A DNA stretch of 64,000 nucleotides, from the NCBI RefSeq assembly GCF_000148585.2, contig NZ_CP028414.1, positions 1,603,501 to 1,667,500 of the forward strand, written 5' to 3'. The notes under the pieces are model-generated. The model was not told the DNA's origin and ran no database searches. It saw nothing but the letters and a program-made list of their open reading frames with translations. Below are positions 57,109 to 64,000 of the stretch, in pieces. This stretch comes from Streptococcus mitis NCTC 12261. GTDB lineage: Bacteria > Bacillota > Bacilli > Lactobacillales > Streptococcaceae. Position 1 is the stretch's first letter. Each line of letters opens with the position of its first letter. The translations under genes were made by a program, and so were the position numbers.

Positions 57109-60100
57109 ATGAGAAAAATACCATCTCAAACTGAGAAAAAAATGGTCTACAGCATCCGTTCCCTCAAAAATGGAACTGGTTCTGTCCTTATTGGAGCAAG
57201 CCTTATTCTGCTTGCCATGGCTACACCAACTATCTCAGCAAACGAAAATACACCAACCACTAACGAACCCAGCAACAGAAATACGACCTCCCTTACTCAA
57301 CCTCTTACTGATGCAACAAACATCGCTGGCAAGAACGAAAGCGATTTTTCTTCACCCGATAGTGCAAACGCTTCCCTAAAGAAAACAGAAGAAAAACCTG
57401 CAACAGAGCCAACTACTCCTGCTGCAACTCCCGCCGATTCAGCCCCACAAACCGGACAAGATCGTTCAAGTGAACCAACTACTTCTACGAGTCCAGTAAC
57501 GACTGAAACTAAGGCAGAAGAACCAATAGAAGACAACTACTTCCGTATCCATGTCAAAAAGCTTCCTGAAGAAAACAAGGATGCTCAAGGACTATGGACT
57601 TGGGACGATGTTGAAAAACCATCTGAAAACTGGCCTAACGGAGCCTTGTCCTTTAAGGATGCCAAAAAAGATGACTATGGCTACTACCTAGATGTCAAAT
57701 TAAAGGGAGAACAAGCCAAGAAAATTAGCTTCCTCATCAATAATACAGCTGGGAAAAATCTAACCGGCGATAAATCGATAGAAAAACTGGCACCAAATAT
57801 GAATGAGGCTTGGTTGGACCAAGAACACAAGGTTTTCTCTTACGAGCCACAACCTGCAGGAACTATTCGCGTCAACTACTACCGTACAGATGGCAACTAT
57901 GACAAGAAATCTCTCTGGTACTGGGGAGATGTGAAAAATCCAAGTAGTGGTGAATGGCCTAACGGAACAGATTTTACGGCTACAGGCAAATATGGTCGCT
58001 ATATCGATATTCCACTCAAAGATGCAGCTAAAGACCTTGGATTTTTATTACTAGACAGAAACAAACAAGGAGACGATGTGAAAATCCGTAAAGAAGATTA
58101 TAAGTTCACAGATTTAAAAAATCATAGCCAAATTTTCCTAAAAGACGATGATGAATCGATTTACACAAATCCATACTATGTCCATGATATCCGTATGACA
58201 GGAGCCCAACACGTAGGCACTTCTAGCATTGAGAGTAGTTTTTCAACACTTGTCGGTGCTAAAAAAGAGGATATCCTCAAACACTCCAACATCACTAATC
58301 ACCTAGGAAATAAAGTAGCTATCACCGATGTTGCAATCGATGAAGCTGGTAAGAAAGTGACCTACAGTGGAGATTTCTCGGACACAAAACATCCTTATAC
58401 CGTGAGCTACAACGCTGACCAATTCACTACCAAAACAAGCTGGCGTCTGAAAGATGAGACTTACAGTTATGATGGCAAACTTGGAGCTGACCTAAAAGAA
58501 GAAGGAAAACAAGTTGATTTAACCCTTTGGTCACCAAGTGCTGACAAGGTTTCTGTCGTTGTCTACGACAAGAATAACCCTGAAAAAGTGGTTGGAACTG
58601 TCGCTCTTGAAAAAGGGGAAAGAGGAACTTGGAAACAAACTCTAGATAGCACAAACAAACTCGGAATCACAGATTTCACTGGATACTATTATCAATACCA
58701 AATCGAACGTCAAGGTAAAACTGTTCTTGCACTCGATCCTTACGCTAAGTCCCTCGCTGCTTGGAATAGTGACGATGCTAAGATTGACGATGCCCATAAA
58801 GTGGCTAAAGCCGCCTTTGTAGATCCAGCCAAACTCGGACCTCAAGACTTGACTTATGGTAAGATTCACAATTTCAAGACTCGTGAAGATGCCGTTATCT
58901 ACGAAGCTCATGTGCGTGACTTTACTTCAGATCCTGCCATTGCAAAAGACTTAACCAAACCATTTGGTACCTTTGAAGCATTTATTGAAAAACTAGACTA
59001 TCTCAAAGACTTGGGTGTAACCCACATCCAGCTCCTTCCAGTCTTGTCTTACTACTTTGTCAATGAATTGAAAAACCATGAACGCTTGTCTGACTATGCT
59101 TCAAGCAACAGCAACTATAACTGGGGATATGATCCTCAAAACTACTTCTCCTTGACTGGTATGTATTCAAGCGATCCTAAAAATCCAGAAAAACGAATCG
59201 CAGAATTTAAAAACCTCATCAACGAGATCCACAAACGTGGTATGGGAGCTATCCTAGATGTAGTGTATAACCATACAGCCAAGGTCGATATCTTTGAAGA
59301 TTTAGAGCCAAACTACTACCACTTTATGGATGCTGATGGGACACCTCGCACTAGCTTTGGTGGTGGACGCTTGGGGACAACCCACCATATGACCAAACGA
59401 CTCCTAGTTGACTCTATCAAATATCTAGTTGATACCTACAAAGTGGATGGATTCCGCTTCGATATGATGGGAGACCATGATGCAGCTTCTATTGAAGAAG
59501 CGTACAAGGCCGCACGCGCCCTCAATCCACACTTAATCATGCTTGGTGAAGGTTGGAGAACCTATGCAGGTGATGAGAACATGCCTACTAAAGCTGCTGA
59601 CCAAGATTGGATGAAACATACCGATACAGTCGCTGTCTTTTCAGATGACATTCGTAACAACCTCAAGTCTGGTTATCCAAACGAAGGTCAACCTGCCTTT
59701 ATCACAGGTGGCAAGCGTGATATCAACACCATCTTCAAAAATATCATTGCTCAACCAACCAACTTTGAAGCTGACAGCCCTGGAGATGTCATCCAATACA
59801 TCGCAGCCCATGATAACTTGACCCTCTTTGACATCATCGCCCAGTCTATCAAAAAAGACCCAAGCAAGGCTGAGAACTATGCTGAAATCCACCGTCGTTT
59901 GCGACTTGGAAACCTCATGGTCTTGACATCTCAAGGAACTCCGTTTATCCACTCTGGTCAGGAATACGGACGTACTAAACAATTCCGTGACCCAGCCTAC
60001 AAGACTCCAGTATCGGAGGATAAGGTTCCAAACAAATCTCACTTGTTGCGTGATAAGGACGGCAATCCATTTGACTATCCTTACTTCATCCATGACTCTT

Positions 60101-61005
60101 ACGATTCGAGTGATGCTATTAACAAGTTTGACTGGACTAAGGCTACAGATGGAAAAGCATATCCTGAAAATGTCAAGAGCCGTGACTATATGAAAGGGTT
60201 GATTGCTCTTCGTCAATCTACAGATGCCTTCCGACTTAAGAGTCTCCAAGATATCAAAGACCGTGTCCACCTCATCACTGTCCCAGGCCAAAATGGTGTG
60301 GCAAAAGAGGACGTAGTAATTGGCTACCAAATCACTGCTCCAAATGGAGACATCTACGCAGTCTTTGTCAATGCGGACGAAAAAGCTCGCGAATTTAATT
60401 TGGGAACTGCCTTTGCCCACCTCAGAAATGCTGAAGTTTTAGCAGATGAAAACCAAGCAGGGCCAGTAGGAATTGCCAACCCGAAAGGACTCGAATGGAC
60501 TGAAAAAGGCTTGAAATTAAATGCCCTTACAGCTACTGTTCTTAGAATCTCTCAAGGCGGTGCCATCGTTGCCCCAGCTGTGGAAGAAAAACCAGAATTT
60601 GACCTTTCTAGCTTAAAACAAGAACAAGGGCAATATAATATCCAAGACAATATGTCAAACCGAGTAGTCAAACCGGAACAGCAAACTCCAGCTCCACAAA
60701 CTAAACCTGATTCTGCAAAACCAGATGCAAAAGTAGCTGATGCAGAAAATAAACCTAGCCAAGCTACAGCTGATTCACAAGCTGAACAACCAGCACAAGA
60801 AGCACAAGCATCATCTGTAAGTGAAGCTGTTCAAAACGAATCGGTAGATAACTCTAGCAAGGAAAATATAGCTGCACCCCTAGCTAAACAAGCTGAACTT
60901 CCAAATACAGGAACCAAAAACGATCACAAACTCCTGTTTGCAGGAATCAGCATTCTTGCCCTTCTAGGTCTCGGGTTCTTACTAAAAAACAAAAAAGAGA
61001 ACTAA
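57109..61005 (+). CDS. spuA: Cell-wall-anchored pullulanase SpuA
   Basis: A 1298-residue surface type I pullulanase that cleaves alpha-1,6 bonds in glycogen and pullulan. Signal peptide with YSIRSLKNGTGSVLIGAS (about 14-31), a Thr/Pro/Ser-rich linker, two CBM41 glucan-binding modules (about 143-240 and 248-350, each with a W-x-W-D/G core), then N-terminal pullulanase domains and the GH13 barrel. The signature YNWGYDP is at about 671-677. Catalytic residues are likely D785 (GFRFDMMG), E814 (LGEGW) and D902 (AAHDN). An Ala/Gln-rich stretch leads to LPNTG (1264-1268), a hydrophobic segment and a KNKKEN tail for sortase A. In pneumococcus SpuA binds host glycogen. Confidence 0.97.
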   Translation: MRKIPSQTEKKMVYSIRSLKNGTGSVLIGASLILLAMATPTISANENTPTTNEPSNRNTTSLTQPLTDATNIAGKNESDFSSPDSANASLKKTEEKPATEPTTPAATPADSAPQTGQDRSSEPTTSTSPVTTETKAEEPIEDNYFRIHVKKLPEENKDAQGLWTWDDVEKPSENWPNGALSFKDAKKDDYGYYLDVKLKGEQAKKISFLINNTAGKNLTGDKSIEKLAPNMNEAWLDQEHKVFSYEPQPAGTIRVNYYRTDGNYDKKSLWYWGDVKNPSSGEWPNGTDFTATGKYGRYIDIPLKDAAKDLGFLLLDRNKQGDDVKIRKEDYKFTDLKNHSQIFLKDDDESIYTNPYYVHDIRMTGAQHVGTSSIESSFSTLVGAKKEDILKHSNITNHLGNKVAITDVAIDEAGKKVTYSGDFSDTKHPYTVSYNADQFTTKTSWRLKDETYSYDGKLGADLKEEGKQVDLTLWSPSADKVSVVVYDKNNPEKVVGTVALEKGERGTWKQTLDSTNKLGITDFTGYYYQYQIERQGKTVLALDPYAKSLAAWNSDDAKIDDAHKVAKAAFVDPAKLGPQDLTYGKIHNFKTREDAVIYEAHVRDFTSDPAIAKDLTKPFGTFEAFIEKLDYLKDLGVTHIQLLPVLSYYFVNELKNHERLSDYASSNSNYNWGYDPQNYFSLTGMYSSDPKNPEKRIAEFKNLINEIHKRGMGAILDVVYNHTAKVDIFEDLEPNYYHFMDADGTPRTSFGGGRLGTTHHMTKRLLVDSIKYLVDTYKVDGFRFDMMGDHDAASIEEAYKAARALNPHLIMLGEGWRTYAGDENMPTKAADQDWMKHTDTVAVFSDDIRNNLKSGYPNEGQPAFITGGKRDINTIFKNIIAQPTNFEADSPGDVIQYIAAHDNLTLFDIIAQSIKKDPSKAENYAEIHRRLRLGNLMVLTSQGTPFIHSGQEYGRTKQFRDPAYKTPVSEDKVPNKSHLLRDKDGNPFDYPYFIHDSYDSSDAINKFDWTKATDGKAYPENVKSRDYMKGLIALRQSTDAFRLKSLQDIKDRVHLITVPGQNGVAKEDVVIGYQITAPNGDIYAVFVNADEKAREFNLGTAFAHLRNAEVLADENQAGPVGIANPKGLEWTEKGLKLNALTATVLRISQGGAIVAPAVEEKPEFDLSSLKQEQGQYNIQDNMSNRVVKPEQQTPAPQTKPDSAKPDAKVADAENKPSQATADSQAEQPAQEAQASSVSEAVQNESVDNSSKENIAAPLAKQAELPNTGTKNDHKLLFAGISILALLGLGFLLKNKKEN

Positions 61006-61020
61006 ACTAGCCCTCCTATA

Positions 61021-61062
61021 GAAAAATCCCCCAAGCCTTGACGCTCGGGGGATTGATTTTTG
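61021..61062. terminator. Bidirectional terminator after spuA
   Basis: AATCCCCC (61025-61032) and GGGGGATT (61047-61054) form an 8-bp GC-rich stem, with T-rich tails on both strands. It serves convergent spuA and the LLM oxidoreductase gene. Confidence 0.88.
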
Positions 61063-61101
61063 TACAATATTTATCGTCATAATAAATTTGAGTAGTTTTT
61101 A

Positions 61102-62151
61102 TTAAGCCTCTTTCATGGCAAAGTAAGCTCGAACTTTTGGAGCCACTTGCGTTCCGAAAAGTTTAATAGCTCTTAGAACTTGATCATGAGGCATAGAACC
61201 AAGAGGTAAGTGCAACATAAAGCGGTCCAAACCTAAGTCTTCAATCATGCGAATCAATTTTTCTGCTACCTGATCTGGATTGCCCACAAACATAGCACCA
61301 TTTGGCCCAACTTGCTCCAAATATTGCTCATAACGCAATCCCTGCCAGTGTGGACGGTCTTTGGAAATAGCATCCACCACTTGCTTGGTCGGATGAAAAT
61401 AATCTTTCACCGCCTGCTCGCCATCTTCAGCAATCCAGCTCCAAGAATGGGCTCCAACCTTTAGTTCATGACTGGCATGACCCGCTTCGCTCCCAATCTC
61501 ACGATAAGCCTGAATCAACTTTTTAAAATAACTAGGATTGCCACCAATAATGGCATAGACAATCGGTAGGCCTGCCTGAGCAATCTTCACTGTTGATTCG
61601 ACATGACCACCTGTCGCTATCCACAAGGGCAATTTGTCCTGAACTGGACGAGGATAAACTTCTCTGCCAGAGATTGTTTGGGTCAAGCGACCTTGCCAGT
61701 CTAACTTGGTCTTTTCATTAACTAACTGGAGCAAGTCTAATTTCTCATCAAAAAGGGCTTCGTAGTCTTTCAAATCATATCCAAACAAGGGAAAAGATTC
61801 CGTGAAAGAACCCCTTCCGGCCATAATCTCCGCACGTCCATTAGACAAAGCATCAATAGTGGCATACTGTTGGAACAAGCGAATCGGATCCATACTTGAG
61901 AGAATGCTGACTGCACTGGTCAAACGGATTTTCTTGGTATTGACTGCCCCAGCTGCCAGAACAATCTCTGGAGCAGATATCGCAAAATCCGCTCGATGGT
62001 GCTCACCAATCCCATACACATCCAAACCAACCTTGTCAGCCAGCTCAATCTCTGCCACCAACTGACGAATGCGTTCGGCATGACTGTAAGTTTTCCCAGT
62101 CCCTTCAAGCTCCGTTGTTTCCCCAAATGTTGAAATTCCCAATTCTACCAC
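61102..62151 (-). CDS. LLM class flavin-dependent oxidoreductase
   Basis: A 349-residue luciferase-like monooxygenase-family protein (TIM barrel, FMN/F420-type fold). The start is a GTG at 62151 with an AAGGAG SD. Typical stretches are YGIGEHHRADFAISAPEIVL (about residues 46-65), SAVSILSSMDPIRLFQQYAT, GRAEIMAGRGSFTESFPLFG and IATGGHVESTVKIAQAGLP. The substrate is unknown. It lies between spuA and glmS, as in S. pneumoniae. Confidence 0.92.
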   Translation of the reverse strand: MVELGISTFGETTELEGTGKTYSHAERIRQLVAEIELADKVGLDVYGIGEHHRADFAISAPEIVLAAGAVNTKKIRLTSAVSILSSMDPIRLFQQYATIDALSNGRAEIMAGRGSFTESFPLFGYDLKDYEALFDEKLDLLQLVNEKTKLDWQGRLTQTISGREVYPRPVQDKLPLWIATGGHVESTVKIAQAGLPIVYAIIGGNPSYFKKLIQAYREIGSEAGHASHELKVGAHSWSWIAEDGEQAVKDYFHPTKQVVDAISKDRPHWQGLRYEQYLEQVGPNGAMFVGNPDQVAEKLIRMIEDLGLDRFMLHLPLGSMPHDQVLRAIKLFGTQVAPKVRAYFAMKEA

Positions 62152-62239
62152 AGTGATTCTCCTTGTCTATTCCGGTCCTTCATTTTGAAAAATTATTCTA
62201 ACTCGAATCTTGAGTACAAGCAACCGATTTGCTCACAAG

Positions 62240-62264
62240 AAAAAGCCTAGATAACTAGACTTTT
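62240..62264 (-). terminator. Intrinsic terminator after glmS
   Basis: AAGTCTAG and CTAGGCTT form an 8-bp stem with loop TTAT, followed by TTT on the minus strand, just after the glmS stop. Confidence 0.8.
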
Positions 62265-62269
62265 TAAGC

Positions 62270-64000
62270 TTATTCTACCGTTACTGACTTAGCAAGGTTA
62301 CGTGGTTTGTCCACATCAAGCCCACGGTGGAGTGTTGCAAAGTAAGCGACTAATTGCGTTGGCACGACCATTGAAATTGGTGAGAGGTAAGGGTGTACAG
62401 TCGTAAGGACAATATCATCTGTCTCTTTAGCAACATTTTCTTCTGCGATAGTGAGGACTTTGGCACCACGAGCTGCCACCTCTTGGATATTTCCACGAGT
62501 GTGGTTAGCGAGGACTGGATCTGACAAGAGAGCCAAGACAGGCGTTCCCTCTTCAATCAAGGCAATAGTTCCGTGCTTGAGCTCTCCTGCCGCAAAGCCT
62601 TCACACTGGATGTAAGAAATTTCTTTGAGTTTGAGACTTGCTTCCATGGCTACGTAGTAATCTTGACCACGCCCAATATAAAAAGCATTGCGAGTTGTTT
62701 CAAGAAGCTCACGAACCTTGGCTTCAATGGTTTCTTTCTCTGAAAGAGTTGATTCGATAGACTGAGCTACGATTGACAACTCATGAACCAAGTCAAAGGC
62801 TTGCGCTTTGGCATTGCCATTTGCTTCTCCGACTGCTTTTGCAAGGAAGGCAAGGGCTGCGATTTGCGCTGTATAAGCCTTAGTTGATGCCACGGCAATT
62901 TCAGGACCTGCATGAAGAAGCATGGTATTGTTAGCTTCACGTGAAAGAGTTGAACCTGGGACATTTGTCACTGTCAAGCTTGGGATTCCCATTTCATTAG
63001 CCTTAACCAAAACCTGACGACTATCCGCTGTTTCACCAGATTGGCTGATAAAGATGAAGAGTGGTTTCTTGCTGAGAAGTGGCATACCGTAGCCCCACTC
63101 AGATGAGATTCCAAGTTCAACTGGTGTATCTGTCAATTCTTCCAACATTTTCTTAGAAGCAAATCCTGCGTGGTAAGATGTCCCAGCTGCAAGGATGTAG
63201 ATACGGTCTGCGTCTTGAACAGCCTGGATGATAGCTGGGTCTACGACAACTTGACCAGCCTCATCTGTGTAGGCTTGGATGAGTTTACGCATAACCGTTG
63301 GTTGCTCATCGATTTCCTTAAGCATGTAGTAAGGATAAGTTCCCTTACCGATATCAGACAAGTCAAGTTCCGCAGTATAGCTAGCACGTTCACGACTGTT
63401 GCCATCATAATCTTGAACTTCCACACTATCAGCCTTGACGATTACCAACTCTTGGTCATGAATTTCCATGTATTGGTTGGTCTCACGAATCATAGCCATA
63501 GCATCTGAGCAGACCATGTTATAGCCTTCTCCAAGACCAATCAAAAGTGGTGATTTATTTTTAGCTACGTAGATGACTTCAGGATCTTGTGAGTCAACCA
63601 AGGCAAAAGCATAAGAACCACGTATGATATGAAGAGCTTTTTTGAAAGCTTCAAGAACTGAGAGACCTTCTTCTTCCGCAAATTTTCCAATCAAGTGAAC
63701 GGCTATTTCCGTATCTGTTTGCCCTTTGAAGTGGTGACCTGCAAGGTATTCTTCCTTGATTTCAAGGTAGTTCTCAATCACCCCATTGTGCACCAAAACA
63801 AAACGTTCTGTCTCAGAGCGGTGTGGGTGAGCATTATCTTCCGTTGGTTTCCCATGAGTTGCCCAACGAGTATGTCCGATACCAGTTGTTCCCTCAACAC
63901 CAGCTGTCTTGGCAGACAATTCTGCTATACGACCAACAGCCTTGACTAGATGGTTTTCAGCACCACCTAGAACAAAAATTCCCGCAGAATCATAGCCACG
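62270..64000 (-). CDS. glmS: Glutamine--fructose-6-phosphate aminotransferase (partial, 5' end outside window)
   Basis: GlmS makes glucosamine-6-phosphate, the first step toward UDP-GlcNAc for peptidoglycan. The frame is open to the window edge; the visible chain begins [20 protein letters not shown], so about 25 residues, including the catalytic N-terminal Cys, are missing. The glutaminase domain ([20 protein letters not shown]) is followed by two SIS isomerase domains ([54 protein letters not shown]) and ends in the conserved [12 protein letters not shown] complete protein of about 602 residues is expected. Confidence 0.98.
   Translation of the reverse strand, partial: RGYDSAGIFVLGGAENHLVKAVGRIAELSAKTAGVEGTTGIGHTRWATHGKPTEDNAHPHRSETERFVLVHNGVIENYLEIKEEYLAGHHFKGQTDTEIAVHLIGKFAEEEGLSVLEAFKKALHIIRGSYAFALVDSQDPEVIYVAKNKSPLLIGLGEGYNMVCSDAMAMIRETNQYMEIHDQELVIVKADSVEVQDYDGNSRERASYTAELDLSDIGKGTYPYYMLKEIDEQPTVMRKLIQAYTDEAGQVVVDPAIIQAVQDADRIYILAAGTSYHAGFASKKMLEELTDTPVELGISSEWGYGMPLLSKKPLFIFISQSGETADSRQVLVKANEMGIPSLTVTNVPGSTLSREANNTMLLHAGPEIAVASTKAYTAQIAALAFLAKAVGEANGNAKAQAFDLVHELSIVAQSIESTLSEKETIEAKVRELLETTRNAFYIGRGQDYYVAMEASLKLKEISYIQCEGFAAGELKHGTIALIEEGTPVLALLSDPVLANHTRGNIQEVAARGAKVLTIAEENVAKETDDIVLTTVHPYLSPISMVVPTQLVAYFATLHRGLDVDKPRNLAKSVTVE

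Noticed and set aside
59641-60420. 259-codon minus-strand reading frame within spuA
   Set aside because: It is antisense to the conserved pullulanase catalytic region, has no SD, and its composition is typical of a reverse shadow.

Overview
The window is chromosomal DNA of a mitis-group streptococcus, close to Streptococcus mitis, S. oralis or S. pneumoniae. The evidence is the ~40% GC Firmicute-style coding, three BOX repeats (boxA-boxB-boxC) and many proteins recognisable as pneumococcal orthologues: SpuA pullulanase with YSIRK-like signal and LPNTG anchor, PflB, DinB, TrkAH and an ilvB-ilvN-ilvC-ilvA block. A cinA-recA-dinF competence operon with a TACGAATA cin-box points the same way. In S. 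pneumoniae dinF is followed by the lytA autolysin gene. Here yebC follows and no lytA is present, which argues for a commensal relative. No rRNA, tRNA, CRISPR array or prophage was seen.

Layout. 1-1992: the start of an ABC-2 export pair (permease cut by the window edge). 2141-6473: pheS-GNAT-pheT under a T-box leader. 6521-9290: a small ParB-like protein, a PAP2 phosphatase and ribU under an FMN riboswitch, then trmL behind a leader with its own terminator. 9324-13399: an ECF transporter (EcfT, double EcfA, UPF0397 S-component) with a SAM-hydrolase-family enzyme. 13588-16380: trkA-trkH potassium uptake. 16386-23273: BOX, pflB (cre site), dinB, BOX, uppP and a DUF2207 membrane protein. 23341-25717: a polar amino-acid ABC importer. 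25808-26850: a tiny HTH-like protein with tandem operator-like repeats, next to an AT-rich stretch that looks like a decayed gene. 26876-31590: ilvA, ilvC, ilvN, ilvB with a CodY-like box. 31698-34165: a FakA-like kinase, an Asp23/Gls24 protein and rpmB. 34184-35941: a LytTR regulator with a LiaF-like membrane partner and a second PAP2 protein. 36022-40799: a MarR-regulated heterodimeric ABC exporter, divergent from a membrane protein gene. 40895-48479: yebC, dinF, recA, cinA, an LCP protein, GNAT, tsaE and an unknown membrane protein. 48609-56941: ndk, a BOX with duplicated boxB, rpoC, rpoB and an attenuated rpoB leader. 57039-64000: CcpA-type control of spuA, an LLM oxidoreductase and glmS (cut by the window end).

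Most genes are housekeeping. The regulatory DNA is richer: T-box, FMN riboswitch, two further leaders with intrinsic terminators (trmL, rpoB), two cre-like sites, a CodY-like box, a cin-box, a 21-bp-spaced LytTR direct repeat, a three-site MarR operator and a tandem repeat on the promoter of the HTH-like gene. I found no clearly new multi-gene defence or mobile system. The best candidates for something undescribed are the trmL leader, the LytTR/LiaF-like module, the mini-HTH autoregulatory unit beside a decayed gene, and the ECF/SAM-hydrolase module. All family calls are from reading the sequence; no database search was run.
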